NCBI RefSeq assembly: GCF_947172395.1
Contig: NC_069092.1
Coordinates: 7,795,418 to 7,859,417 of the forward strand
DNA: 64,000 nucleotides
Reading direction: 5' to 3'
Origin: Bicyclus anynana
Lineage: Eukaryota > Arthropoda > Insecta > Lepidoptera > Nymphalidae
In this document: positions 10,675 through 22,974 of the stretch, in pieces
How positions within the stretch are numbered: position 1 is the stretch's first letter
Layout: each line of letters begins with the position of its first letter
Made by a program: the position numbers and the translations under genes
The notes under the pieces: model-generated
Database searches by the model: none
Told to the model about the DNA's origin: nothing
Seen by the model: only the letters and a program-made list of their open reading frames with translations

Positions 10675-13124
10675 AAAAACTAAATAAACTAAATAAATAA
10701 AAAACTAAATAAAACTAATAACTGGTATAATGGATTCCAAGACTGTTCAGATAATAACAACGATAGTTAAATTGACGTTAAGTACGAACATTTCACATTA
10801 TAAATCATACGTATCGTACGTACTTTTGTTTACTCATAATGATCACTATCTTGTTAAATACGCACAGGATGTCTAGCGTTTATTGCACCTAATTGCATGG
10901 AATCAGCTATTGAAGGCATAGTGCAGACGTTTTGACGATAGTTTATTGTTTTACGTAAACAGACATGAGATAGTTAATTAAAAACAGAAATAATATAACT
11001 ATGTAGGTACATTTTTAAAATCGTTATACAGTAAAAAATTAAGTCTTTTCCGTTGTATGTTCACTTAGATTGTTTAAACTTTTCAACGCAGTATTCAGCA
11101 ATAGAAAAAGTGATTCAAGAGGAAGGTTTATTTGTAGAAAACTAAATACATATTATAGTACAAAAAATATAAAAACACAGCACAGAGAAGCACAGTGGCT
11201 GATGGGGACGTAGGTACGTTTCGTCTAGGTTAGGTAGCGGGCGCGGGGTATGCCATAAAGATATCCTATAGTATAGACTAATCCTAATATTAGTATCTAC
11301 ATAGCACCCGTTCGAAACTGGAGCGTGTCGCTAGTTAAATATATATATATATATGTATATTTTTTATCAAGATTTGATTAAAGTGTCATGGCCGTCGGTA
11401 ACTCGTGAGTTAATTTTTAATTCTCGTTGGTAGAGATTATTTTTTTTACTATTAAAATGCAAACTTAGGAATATTTAAATATACGAGTATAAGACGGAAA
11501 AAAGTCTATTAAGAGGTTATTTTTATCGTTTTTATGCATGCATAACTAGAACAAGTATGACAAAAAAATGGTGAATTGAAATTTCAATGAGTTATTGTGA
11601 AATTTCAACTCACCTAAATTTTTTTTCTAGATTTTACTTTACTTTTTGTTAAATTTTACTTCTAAGATTTGACCCACACATACTGACTTTTTGAATTTCA
11701 CCATAATAAAATAATTCCAGAAGATATTGAATACAAAATTGCATTGACGTACCTACATTAAAACCAGTGAAATTTACTAGCTTTCCTTTAACACATATAA
11801 CACTTGTGATGTTTAACTTACGACAATGAAGGAAGTGTATTGCCATAATTTTATTAGTTAGTCACTTTTACCGCTTTACATGTAAGGCCGTTAGTTCATC
11901 AGTTGATGAAGAAAATCGTTACTGTTGATGTTAACAAGCTCGTATTTATGTCAAACTTTGTACTTTACGACGCTAACTTGTCGCGTTATTACTTTGGAGA
12001 CAAGGCAGCTTCTTGAACCACACAAATGACTCAATCTTTGTTACTGATAAAGAAGCACGCAACAAATTAATTAACAGATGCTATTATTATTTTGTAAAGT
12101 CTTAGTTATTGTTATTTTTGTTATTGTTGTTAGTTTTAGTTATTTTAATTTAATTGTTTAAAGTGCATTTTAGTTTTATTGTGTTCTAATTATATGTATC
12201 AAAATACACAGGTTACATAACACCAGGTTTTGTATAAAAAATTGTGTTTTAAAAATGATAACTAACAAGATTTTACTCTCGATTGATAAATAACGGAGTT
12301 CTAACGTAGCAAACATTAAATAATGGTCCTAAAAGAAGGCTTCTTTCAAGTCGTTAAAAATAGTTATGTTTGTAAACAAGTAATTTACATGTAAAATGTC
12401 CCTAATTTCTCACTAATATAACGTTTATTTTGTTTTACTACTTGTAATAAAATAGGAGGCTGATAATAAACGACGCATGATGATGTGCTCAGTTTGCTTC
12501 TACAAAATGCATCCTGCATTTTTTTACAAAACGAAGGTAAAAAATGTAACTAAATACGCAATCAACTTTCCCATTATCCACGGTCTCGGGTGTTTGACAA
12601 AAATAGTCGTTATGGACGTGTCTATTTTAATACATCTTAAATAGTATCCGCGCTAGTCATTAGGAAAATTGCTTGTTACTGGCTGTCATGTAAATGCACT
12701 GCTGCCGACTCGGGTGCCAGCTTACATCAAAGAGTATAGCCTCGCTGACTTGACTGGCCGTGCGTGTGAAACTCCTTGCGGGCTTGAGACATACTCGCAT
12801 TTAATAAAAGGCTTTCTACAGGCTTTTAGTAACAAACTTCAAAAGAGAAGGAGGTTCTTAATTCTTTGGAATTATTAATTTAACTTTCCCAGTGTGGGTT
12901 AAGCCTTGGACGCCTAATTACTTCCTGACACTTAATTAGATTTTCATTTAGTATATACTCGCGTATCATTTGACAATTCAATGATATGATACTTTTCTGA
13001 TAATGTAATGAATAGTAGCCATAGGATAACTAAACGAGATAAACCCATTAGTCACCCAACAGTCTTGAGATAAAAGTTAATATAAAAGCCTACCCTTTTA
13101 AATTTATTTCAAATACAAGCGGAC
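10675..13124. other. Non-coding stretch, minor low-complexity runs only
   Basis: AT-rich DNA with an (AT)n run at about 11340-11355. Small frames at 11649-11846 (-) and 12669-12878 (+) lack domain features. The segment 12650-12795 is moderately GC-richer and unique within the window, so it could be a conserved non-coding element, though nothing in it proves that. Confidence 0.45.
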
Positions 13125-13660
13125 GCTCGCAGCTTCGCCCGGTCTTAGGCTTTCCCGGCCCTGTCGCCAAGTTCATTCCTATTCTTCTCTGACAAATTTT
13201 ATCTCTGTACGTCAAGTGGTTTTCAATATTTCGTTCATATATAGGCTGTACCGTAAATTCCACGACATACCTACTCTACAGGCCGATAGCTGACGTCAAG
13301 GACTACCAAAACAACGAAATATACGCACTAACTTTTTCATTTATTTTGCACTTCCCAACACTTCATACTAGTTATCTAACTGAAAGTTAATAGCTTAACA
13401 GTACGTCTTTGCTTTAGGTATAACTTAGCCACGGCCGAAGACAGCTTGTCCAGTAACTTAATGAAATAAGCGAAGAAGGCATTTTTTGAATATGTCATAA
13501 CGAACTCAGCGGACTACCGCGACTTCATCCGCCCATTGATCTCCATAAATTTGCCCTATCGCAAAATCCGGGCATCTACTAACTACCTCCCTACCAAATT
13601 TCACTTTTGTATGTCAAGCGGCTTTCGATAATTCAATATTGGTCAAGTTTTCAAAAAAAT
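13125..13660 (+). repeat. Two diverged fragments of a K-like dispersed repeat
   Basis: Fragment one (13121-13250) has agcggacgctcgcagcttcg, then tctgtacgtcaagtggtttt. Fragment two (13507-13650) has actaccgcgacttcatccgc, then tttgtatgtcaagcggcttt. Both share their order of blocks with 25610-25740 and 30390-30540. The class of element is not known to me. Confidence 0.5.
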
Positions 13661-15155
13661 TAGCAAATTAAATTTTGTATTCTATGTATATAATAAATTT
13701 CACCTAAGCTTTACATTACAGTCTAAAAAATTGCATTAATATTCTAAAAACCTGATCAATACACTTTGTAAATGTCACTATGCCGAATAATCGATCAGAT
13801 ATATCAGATGATTCATTTTAGCAATAAATTCTTATTAATCGGTATAGAAAAGTTGCCGATCTAAATATCCACTTAGAAATAATAAATTTAAACCAAACTA
13901 TGTATAGAAAAGCAGTTTCGCCCACTGTTAAAGCGTTTATATTTAAATTGATAGAATTTTTATGATACTAATGTTTATTTTAATTCACATAAAAATCGCT
14001 TATATTTTATCGAAACAAATCAAGCCTCTCGTCTGAAAGCAGATTTTATAAAATGTATTTTCTAAAATTGTTTTTATTTCACAGAATAAAATAAATTTTA
14101 TGTTTAAACGGAAGACTACTAACTTTTGACACTGAGTTTGTCGTAGCTATGATTAAATAATTAAATTAGTCACAGCAAACTCCTATATGAGTACTAAAGA
14201 AGTCTTACAAAATTAATATATACAAACACATATCAAAGCGAAAGGTCACTCGTCACGAAATATTGAAAAATATTTGACAAGGTAATAAAGGTTAAATAAA
14301 TAATTAAAAGGTGAATTAGGGAGTGGTGGAAAAACGATTTCTACGCGGACGAAGTCTTGAACGTCCGCTAGTTTATTTTTGTAAAACCTTGTATGTTTTG
14401 TATGTCTTGTAACCAACAAAGATTTGTTTTTTTATATTCATAAGCCGACATCAAAAAGGAGGAGGTTCTCAAGTTGTTTCTAAATTTCCCTACGAGTATT
14501 AATAATTCTATTAGTCATTCTATTTCAGTTTGGAAAGGAAAGATTATACTACTACTTTCATTGTAAAAACAGCTCATTTTACTACTCTGTCGTAATTTAG
14601 TACACCATCATCTGTAATGGACCTGACTCGTCTTTATTTATAAAAGCTATCTTAGGTATTATTATGTCATAAAAAGATACATCAATGATTTAGAGTTCCG
14701 TAGAAAGAAAACGGTACACCTATAAAGGTTTTTTTTTCTACGTACAACAACTAACAAGACACCTATAAAAAAGAAACCTGTTTTTTTTACTCCTATGGAA
14801 CTATACAATTATTGACTTAACTTTTATGATTTTGTCGTGTCATTCCATCTATACGGCGCTTAATTCTATTTTACAAAATAGCTATCTTTCTAATTTCCAT
14901 ATGACGATGACGCTCATATGAACTCCTCGAGATTTGACGTGTTTATGCCCTTGCATTGTTTTTTTGATATAGTTGGTTCCAATTATTATATTATATATTC
15001 CATTGGATAGGTTGGATCGGGTTCCAGGTATTTATTTTTGTTTTTTTTTTAAGAATACACGTGGTAAGGATATTTTATTATCACAAAAATTTTACCTGGT
15101 CATCATTTTCATAATGAAAAGAAAATCATAATACAATTATGAGTATAAAGGTCTG
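13661..15155. other. Non-coding stretch with small repeat scraps
   Basis: Mostly AT-rich unique DNA. A minus-strand family K scrap (acgcggacgaagtcttga, then cgtccgctag) lies at 14342-14373, and a MITE-P scrap (aaaaaggaggaggttctcaa) at 14454-14473. The string gagttccgtagaaag near 14693 may be a family N remnant. Confidence 0.45.
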
Positions 15156-15242
15156 CTCGAAATAGTTTCTGCACGCTTCTTTTAACGAGCACCTACGGAA
15201 CCCTGCACTGCCTGTTGGCCGACACGCATTTGACCGGTTCTT
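15156..15242 (-). repeat. Family N 5'-end fragment
   Basis: It contains cacctacggaaccctgcact and ggccgacacgcatttgaccg. These are the reverse complement of the N start seen at 33811-33860 (cggtcaagtgcgtgtcggg, then agggttccgtag). Confidence 0.6.
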
Positions 15243-16182
15243 ATTATTTTATAGATTAAAACTGCCTCTCAACATACAAGCGGCCAAGGAATAATTCACT
15301 TCGTCGCTCTTGTTTTATGTTTATAAATATTACTTGCTGCAAAACCATAGTTTGCATAATGCGCCCATTGATATATACGGACGATGTCTAAATATAAAGT
15401 TACAAAAATATATCCTAGTTAATTTAGGATTTGTCAGAATCATCAGGCCCTTGTTGTTATTATAATAAAATAGACCCCTTTTTCCTTGTAGGACAAACAT
15501 AAATTGAAAAAAAATACTTACAAAGAATTGCTATTATTTATTGTATATGAACATAACATAGCAATTAATAAAGTAATATACATAGATTAATATCTATCAA
15601 TAATATTCATAAAATTAGCAGTTTACACTAAATTTAATATGCTACGTCAAGCCAGTTTTCTTTTTACGCCCAATGTAACACGAGAGAGCGCAACGCCAAA
15701 AAAAAAAGAAAAGTAGGGTAACTTAGCCGACACTATTTTACTACTGTGTCGCCCAGACACTCCTTTATATTTAAAAATGATGCCTTGTTTATATGCAAAT
15801 ATATTTCGTGCACACAATACTCGTTTTTGAGCCAATTTTCATGGTCTTTCTTGTAACAACCTCATTAAATTCAGACAGACGCGTGGACATATCGTCTTGA
15901 CAACAGTCCACGGTATTACACGGTATTATTTGGTATAACAAAACCAAAACTAAATAACTAAGTATATCTATCAGATTATTATTTGTACTTTTGTAATAAT
16001 TTATCTATATTAATGTGAAAACTACATTGGCTTAATGTCAATAACTAGATAAGTAAAATGTACAGCTTTTTGTTTTCCTTAATAAAGAAATAAAAAGAAT
16101 AATAAAGTATCCAATTAACAAGAGAGACAGTTTTAGGTGTTACAAAAGCCAATATTATCGATCCTATTTACTATTTTATATT
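15243..16182. other. Non-coding stretch, no feature
   Basis: AT-rich DNA. The minus-strand frame at 15647-15835 shows no domain and an A-rich interruption. Nothing else was identified. Confidence 0.5.
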
Positions 16183-16352
16183 TCATCATCATCAATATCT
16201 ACCCATATTCGGCTCACTGCTGAGCTTGAGTCTCCTCTCACAATGACAAGGGTTAGGCCACTACGTTGGCCTAATGCGGTTTAGCATACTTTACACACGT
16301 AGATAATTAAGAAAATTCTCAGGTATGTGGGTTTCCTCACGATGTTTTTCCT
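16183..16352 (-). mobile_element. SINE-A, 5'-truncated
   Basis: It holds only the SINE 3' half: tcatcatcaatatctaccca, ggctcactgctgagcttgag, then gtttcctcacgatgtttttc. The tRNA-like head is missing, as expected from incomplete reverse transcription or later deletion. Confidence 0.8.
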
Positions 16353-16924
16353 TAGTTATATTTATATTTATGTTTGTATATTCCGATTAATTTTTAATCA
16401 AATCAAAATATTGTCGTAGATGTCTCAATCTGCCAATTTACTAAAACTGTGAGTCTTCGTTTTTGCAATATTTTTTTTATTCCTGAAATAATTACAACAA
16501 TTTCTTAAATAACTGTTTTAAGATCCGTACAAATGCTTCGGGTGTAACAAGAAATCTCGATTATAATGTAAATTGTAAAAGAAACCTAAACGAAGTCCTG
16601 TTGAAAGTAAGCTTAGTCACTGCGAACGAGGGGGTACATATCAATTTTACTTTTTCCTCATCTGTCATGACTACATTCGCATCACGATCGGGGCCACGCG
16701 TGCTAAGTGGCTAAACGCATGAATAGGACTTTTCTCGCGCTCTGTTGTCTGATAAAATATATAACAATATGATAAATATGCATCACATAAAACTGCTTGA
16801 TAATGTAGTCGTAAAAAAGAAAGTTCTTTTTTTTATTGTAAAGGGCCATTCCAAGATCCCATTAGTATTGTGCGAGAAAAGTTAAAATAGAAATCGTGTT
16901 TCTTTAAGTAAAAATATGTATGGC
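16353..16924. other. Non-coding stretch, no feature
   Basis: No frame or repeat recognised. A short run between 16680 and 16745 is CpG-richer than its surroundings. Confidence 0.45.
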
Positions 16925-17106
16925 CAGCAGACGCCACAGTTTCACTCGCATATTCCCGTTTTTGTAGCAATACGGGAATAAAATATATCGTCTATGACAC
17001 TCACAAATGCTTTCTATTGATAAAAGAATTTTCAAAATCATTTTAGTAGATCCAGAGATTACTCTCTACCTCAAAACTTACAAACGTTACCTCTTTATAA
17101 TATTAG
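16925..17106 (+). repeat. Family T copy, diverged
   Basis: Blocks in T order: cagcagacgccacagtttca, tatcgtctatgacactcaca, ttttcaaaatcattttagta, then cctctttataatattagta. The sub-type with tctatgacactcacaaatgc matches the copies at 32115-32293 and, in reverse, 39708-39830. Confidence 0.65.
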
Positions 17107-17118
17107 TACCTAAAAGGT

Positions 17119-17421
17119 GTCGTTATCAACCAATAATAGGCTCACTGCTGAGTCTCCTCTCAGAATGAAAGGGGTTAGGCCAATAGTCCACCACGCTGGT
17201 CCAATGCCGATTGGCAGACTTTACACACGCAGAAAATTAAGAAAATTCTCTGGTATGCAGGTTTCCTCACGATGTTTTCCTTCACCGTTTAAGACACGTG
17301 ATATTTAATTTCTTAAAATGCACATAACTGAAAAGTTGAAGGTGTATGCCACGGACCGGATTCGAACCCACACCCTCCGGAATCGGAGGCTGTGGTCATA
17401 TCCACTGGGCTATCACGGCTC
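17119..17421 (-). mobile_element. SINE-A, full length
   Basis: A complete minus-strand copy: the tail side begins atcaaccaataataggctca, and the head ends with ggattcgaacccacaccc and ctatcacggctc. Similar flanks (acctaaaaggt at 17108-17118, acctaaaggt at 17428-17437) may be a target-site duplication differing by one base. The short frames at 17117-17533 are shadows of this repeat. Confidence 0.85.
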
Positions 17422-17437
17422 GTACCTACCTAAAGGT

Positions 17438-19440
17438 AATAAAAAAATGTACAATAGAATTTCTTTAAACTACGTTTCATTTAATTATAATGTATATAGG
17501 ATTTATGGTATAAATAAGATTTTAAATTTCTAGAATTACCATTAGCCACGAGGAAACTAATATTGACCATACAAAAATTAAAATACAAATTATGTATTGT
17601 AAAATCAGTGTACAATATATGTAAATAGCTGTAAGAATTAAAGTCCAATGTGAATAATTGTATTGTACAGCTTGTATTAACGTGGTATTTGAATAGATTG
17701 TGCGTAACAACAGGCTCCCGGAAGACAAGGATTACTTTTACGAGCAAAGATGTATATTCAATTGGCAGTTACGGCGTTTTTACCAGCACATTACTTTTAA
17801 CTTGAAAGCTTAAAGGAGGATGTCGAGCATCGCTGTTTTACTAGTAGATTTAATTTGCTTCGAGTGATTTCATATTCTTTTTGACATGCTCTTCTTAGAT
17901 AATCGTGGATAACTTTAATGTAGAGTCAGATTCTACGTTAAAGTTAGATAACGATAATGTTGTAGAAAAATTACGAATTAACGGTATTCTAAGGTGGTGC
18001 TGTAATACAAACTGTTTTGCAGTTATGTAAATACTATCATAAATTAGTATAAAACTACAGTTTTATAAACAGTATGGAGAGTGCGGAGGTAAGAATAAGT
18101 TTCTAGTACTATAAATTACTTCTTAATATACCATAGTGGGACGTAGACCTCATTGGTTAGGAATTTGGGTTAATCGTAGATCGTGCATAATACTAAGTTA
18201 ACCAAACAAAAACATTAAAAGAAATTGAAAACTTTTTCTTGGACAAAATACTATGTACTACTAACCGTTTTGATACCTCTACATTAGCATGCTAGAATTT
18301 GACTAAGATTCATTGCCAAAATATTGGAATTACTGATTAGTTGATACTTGAATTTTTTTGTATATAGGTAATAATGTTTTCACACATAATTATGAGTTTA
18401 TTTATTTTGCCGGGTTTTTCTCTACTTTCAGTAGCTAAATTCTAGAAAATTGTCCCTAAATAGTCTGTTTAACAAAAAGACAAATACAAATAAAAAACAG
18501 ATATCGTTAAAATCTTATAATAATTCTTTTGCGTTAAATTTAAATTAGATCTTACAATTTAAATTAGGCTTAGTTTATGAATCATGTCGTTTTAATATAC
18601 TACATACGTAACATGAATATTCCTTGTGCAACAATTTAAACCAACAATGTTTTCCCGTCATGTACTAAAGATGGAAGCGATATTTAATTGGGAACCGTGG
18701 TAAAGGAAACGAAAATACATGTTATGTTGTAAATTCATTGAAATGCAGATTTCCTCTTCAAAGCTGATAAATTAAGGCGCTTACTGGCAAATGCATAGCG
18801 GTACAGTTTCTATCTTAGGAATGTGTGTACCTGTTAAGGGGTATTGTCTCTATAGTACTTGAAGCTTTACGGTATTTAATGTTTCCGAAAATGAAAAGCT
18901 AAATACGGTCGCTTGTGAGGTGGGCGGGTCTCTTGATGTCTGTCCAAGCTATCTCATTCAGAAATCAACTGCAATACAGTATCTTATTAGAATGATACAC
19001 GCTTCGGCGACTTTAACTATTCTATTAGATAACTTCAAACTAACATGAAAATACAAATGCGCTAGAATGATTTATGGACTATTTCTATTATTTTCTATTG
19101 GCAATTTCTTTTGGCAATGTACGTATAGGTGTAATTCGCCGTGCTGTTTTTTATTGATTTGCGTAATTAATATTTTGATTATACTAATGTGGGTTTGTTT
19201 ATTTCTTTGACGCCTAATAACGAATAGATCATAACAAACTATCACAGACAAACAATCCATCCCGCATTGCTACTTTTTAGCCTATAAATCAAAAGCTCAC
19301 AGGATTTTAGTAAATAATAATTTGTGGGAGATTTATATCGTTTTTAGATGGTAAGTAAGTATATATTATGCTAGGTGTGGTTAATACAATAGCCATAACA
19401 GGTGGGAATTAAAACCTGACCTTTTAAATTAAGTACAACC
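17438..19440. other. Non-coding stretch with one small hairpin
   Basis: AT-rich DNA. An imperfect hairpin lies at 17899-17958 (left ataatcgt...aactttaatgtaga, right tctacgttaaagtt...acgataat). Frames at 17481-17747 (-) and 19072-19260 (-) have no domain features. Confidence 0.45.
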
Positions 19441-19765
19441 TTTAAATTATGCCGTGATAGTCCAGTGGATATGACCTCTGCCTCCGATTCCGGAGGGTGT
19501 GGATTCGAATCCGGTCCGGGGTATGCACCTCCAACTTTTCAGTTGTGGGCATTTTAAGAAATTATATATCACGTGTCTCAAACGGTGAAGGAAAACATCG
19601 TGAGGAAACCTGAACACCAGAGAATTTTCTTAATTCTCTGCGTGTGTGAAGTCTGCCAATCTGCATTGGGCCAGCGTGGTGAACTATTGGCCTAACCCCT
19701 TTCATTCTGAGAGGAGACTCGAGCTCAGCAGTGAGCCAAATTTGAGTTGATAACGTTTAAATTAT
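19441..19765 (+). mobile_element. SINE-A with perfect 10-bp target-site duplication
   Basis: The element occupies 19451-19755. Its tRNA-like head reads gccgtgatagtccagtggat, with B-box region ggattcgaatccggtcc. The body runs through gaaaacatcgtgaggaaacc and ends gagttgataacg. The flanks tttaaattat at 19441-19450 and 19756-19765 are identical, which shows target-primed insertion. It is intact end to end, so it is a relatively young copy. Confidence 0.92.
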
Positions 19766-19954
19766 GAAGCTATTGAGGCTCTAATATTTACTGATTATTA
19801 TTGACGCTTAACTTAATTAGTAAAAAATAAAGTGAAGCGATTCACCTTAAACAAAAGGCGTGTTTAAAATGTGGCCCGGTACGTATTTCTGGTGTTATCG
19901 GTGTCCGCGCATACGGCACGTGCGGCGTTGTTTTAAATACGAATAAAAGATACT

Positions 19955-20760
19955 ATTGGGCCCTACAAAAGGGTCTGGAACGGTACACGGCTGCTATTGA
20001 CACGAACACCGTGCATGGATACCAAATCAAGTTGCACTGTTGTGAAGTGCCTGCTACAGCCAGACATTCCTCATTTTATGAAGGCTGAAGTTTGCCTATG
20101 CTTCCACCATAAGTAAGGTACGATGGAGTTTGGATTGGGTGGTTTTGAAAGGCAGTAGGTTCCAGACCGTAACCATGAAAGTATTAAACATACTTTTGGA
20201 ACGAAGTTCCTTATCGCGCGTTGCAAAAGTGGGGCTAGGCGGAAAAATCCAAAAAATTGTAACGACGCTTTTTACCGCGACGCTTTTTAAAGGAAACTGT
20301 TTTTGCTATAGTTGTAAGCCGTGACATGAAGACAGCTGGTGAGCTCCAAGGTCCTCAAAAGGCCCCTGACCCCAAAAAGCCCCCCGTCCCTAAAAGGCCC
20401 CCCGACCCTTGGAACGAAGCTCCTTTTGATGAATGTTCGAAAATGGAATGGGATGGGATGAGATGCGATATCGATTTTTTTTTAATATTTTCCATGGCAT
20501 AATATATTGGGACCTATACTGCTGCAATCGGCACGAACAAACATGTATACCAAATCAAGTTGCACTATTGTGGACTAGAAGATACCTAAATAATTACGAA
20601 ATACCACATTTTATGAAAGCTGAAAGTTTGTTTTTGAACTTCTACCAATAGTATTGTAGCCAATTATGTAGTTTGTATTAAGAACGTAGCAGGTCCATAC
20701 CCTCAACCGTCAAAGTATAAAACGTACTATTTATTATTTTTCATGGCATAATATGAGAAA
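19955..20760 (+). repeat. Diverged tandem duplication, unit about 548 bp
   Basis: Unit 1 starts at 19955 (tattgggccc) and unit 2 at 20503 (tattgggacc). Both then share gataccaaatcaagttgcac-type sequence (accaaatcaagttgcact), a MITE-M-like cattttatgaa-gctgaa block, and a tail with aaagtat-aaac-tact. The string catggcataatat closes both units (20493-20505 and 20740-20752). Unit 2 lacks the middle part of unit 1. Confidence 0.65.
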
Positions 20761-21092
20761 TCATATACCCACTCACGAGTCACTTAGCTTTTTGATTGCG
20801 GCAATCGTTCGAAAAATATTTTTAAATATCAAACTATAGGTTTCTAACAAAGGATTGCCACGAGAGTGGTGAATGGAGATATGATTTCTTATGATATACC
20901 GTAGAAAGTATTTTAAAAATTGCGGTTATATTTGGTCAATTGAGAACTTTAAAACCTGCTAATGCTACTTTTTGAAACCACCGTGGTCATAATTGGCTAT
21001 CATACTTACCTATGATACGTTAAAATTATGAGTCTTCATCATTTTTTATGGTACCGTACCATGAGGTATGTCTGGCTGTTGCAAGCTCTCGT
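20052..21092. mobile_element. MITE-M copy, diverged and internally duplicated
   Basis: Left end cctgctacagccagacattc, then ctcattttatgaaggctgaa. The right end reads catgaggtatgtctggctgt, then tgcaagctctc, which is the inverted counterpart with a few mismatches. Internal gtggtgaatggagatatgat near 20870 matches the MITE-M interior at 59040. No transposase frame is present. Confidence 0.6.
20196..20425 (+). repeat. C-rich insert bounded by ttggaacgaag direct repeats
   Basis: The strings ttggaacgaagttcctt at about 20196 and ttggaacgaagctcctt at about 20409 bracket a segment ending in a C-rich array at 20351-20408. That array contains repeats of a roughly 20-bp unit, aaggcccctgacccc or close variants. 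The array is absent from the second half of the duplication, so it is probably a separate insertion. Confidence 0.5.
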
Positions 21093-21565
21093 TGTATTGT
21101 GTTGCGCTCGATGCCACGCGTGATGTTTTGGTGTTTTAACACGCGCTAATTAGTGCACGATCGCACGTTTTATGTAACACATTGTGATCTTTTAATGTTT
21201 TGGGTTCGTTTATATATGACTCGTTGGTCCCATGGGTAGTTTACGCGATGTCGCATAGCACATTTCGACTCTTTTATTCAATGACAAATCAGCACCAAGC
21301 CGCAAAATCACCTGATATAATGAATCGTTACAGAGTTAATAGCACGCAAATTTAAAAGAGCTAAGCGCTAAGCCACTTTCACATGGCATCTTACCGGAAA
21401 AGTAAATAGTTTTGCTAGACATCTGACAGCAATTAAGCCACAATGAATCGTGACAGCTACATAAACGAAGAACTAAGTTGTGTAATTCATACCCGAAGTA
21501 TTTTGTCTTAAAAGGATTTTTAGGCAATATGCAGTTGAGCGTCAGCCTTTGTTCTAATTAATTAC
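21093..21565. other. Non-coding stretch, no feature
   Basis: The minus-strand frame at 21336-21527 has no domain signature. No repeat recognised. Confidence 0.5.
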
Positions 21566-21891
21566 TTTTTTTTTTTATTCTTTACAAGTTAGCCCTTGAC
21601 TACAATCTCACCTGATGGTCAGTGATGATGCAGTCTAAGATGGAAGCGGGCTAACTTGTTAGGAGGAGGATGAAAATCCACACCCCTTTTCGGTTTCTAC
21701 ACGACATCATACCGGAACGCTAAATCGCTTGGCGGTACGTCTTTGTCGGTAGGGTGGTAACTAGCCACGGCCGAAGCCACCAGCCAGACCTGTACCAATT
21801 AAAAAAATCTCAATCGGCCCAGCCGGGGATCGAACCAAGGATCTCCGTTTTGTAAATCCAACGCGCATACCACTGCGCCACGGAGGCCGTC
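21566..21891 (-). mobile_element. SINE-B, full length
   Basis: The poly-A tail (as poly-T from 21566) precedes attctttacaagttagccct. The head ends at 21891 with the reverse of gacggcctccgtggcgcagt, including the B-box region ggggatcgaaccaagg on this strand. It is co-linear with the plus-strand copy at 50074-50416. No clear target-site duplication. Confidence 0.85.
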
Positions 21892-22839
21892 GAAAATATA
21901 TTTTGTAATAATAACTCACAAGAAATAGTTATAAAAACCAGTCATATATTACGCATACACGTTATTAAAACAAAGTCGGCTGTATGATTTATATTACATT
22001 AATTTTGTACCTATGCATCTAAATGAGGTAATTTCAAATGATATTGCCGGCGGTGCCCTTTGCCTTCACAGAAAGCAAGCCACTGTAAAGACCACAGTGG
22101 GGGGCAGAGCGAGAGGGTCAAGGGTCTGCATAAATCACATTATTACTGTATATCTTATTGAAAGTATAATGTATAGCACCTTATAGCTGATACATGTACA
22201 AACAACTCGACGGCATAAAACAGTAAGCGAATATAACAAGAGCAAAATTACGAGTAAAACCTTATATTGATATACACGGTGCTTCTGTTTAAGTATCTTA
22301 ACCAATAAATAAGCAGGTTTTTAATTGATCTGTAGGCGCCTTACATAAAGAAACCTCTGAGGCCTTATATATTATGGTAATACCCCGCTATTTACGAATG
22401 TGTTTTGCATAACAGCAAAAAATAAAATCAATTGGAGCACTCCCCGGGGCATTTTTAATATTTATCACTGAATTAAATAACCGTATACATAACAAATTTG
22501 TTATTAATATAGAGTCCGATATAAATTAAATCAAATGAATTACATACATACATTTCTCGTATAAAATAATAGAGCTTGTACACTGCCTCGCTCGGTATGT
22601 ACATCTTTATGATTACTGCTTACGTTCTTAAGATACATCGTAAAATATATTCATATCTAGTTAAGGTATCATGTTTAATGTCGATGTAGTTTTAAATAAC
22701 TTTTATTATTAACGAACAAAAAAGATTGTTGTATTAAGGTGAATCGTACACGCAATGTATGCCAAATATGCACTGTTTTTTGAGGCTAAGCGTTTAGGGT
22801 GTAAGAAATATTCTAAATATATTAAAATTAAATATTGAT
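21892..22839. other. Non-coding stretch, no feature
   Basis: AT-rich DNA with a short GC-richer patch near 22050-22130. No supported frame. Confidence 0.45.
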
Positions 22840-22967
22840 CGACCCCCCACTAGGTGGAACAAGAACATCAAGTGGATTCCAGGTAGCCGCTGGATGCTGG
22901 TGGCTCGAAACCGTTGTGCTTGGAGGTCCACGAGGCTAACGTCCAGCAGTGGACCTCCATCGGCTGA
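22840..22967 (+). pseudogene. C-terminal remnant of a LINE reverse-transcriptase ORF, frameshifted
   Basis: Frame 1 from 22840 reads RPPTRWNKNIKWIPGSRWM followed by LVARNRCAWRS. This resembles the C-terminal tail of lepidopteran non-LTR retrotransposon endonuclease/reverse-transcriptase polyproteins, where a W-rich segment (GSRWM-VA-DR--WR) precedes the end. After about 22925 the expected ending continues in another frame: gtccagcagtggacctcc translates as VQQWTS, then IG and the stop TGA at 22965-22967. The shift lies between these blocks and makes the piece a pseudogene. Only about 42 residues of an ORF normally many hundreds long remain, so the copy is 5'-truncated. The family resemblance is from memory of such tails, and I do not assign a clade. 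A (GAT)n tail follows directly, as expected for a LINE 3' end. Confidence 0.7.
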
Positions 22968-22972
22968 TAATA

Positions 22973-22974
<2 letters not shown>

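Noticed and set aside
17117..17533. Plus-strand frames overlapping 17.1-17.5 kb
   Set aside because: They lie within or run out of a minus-strand SINE-A copy.
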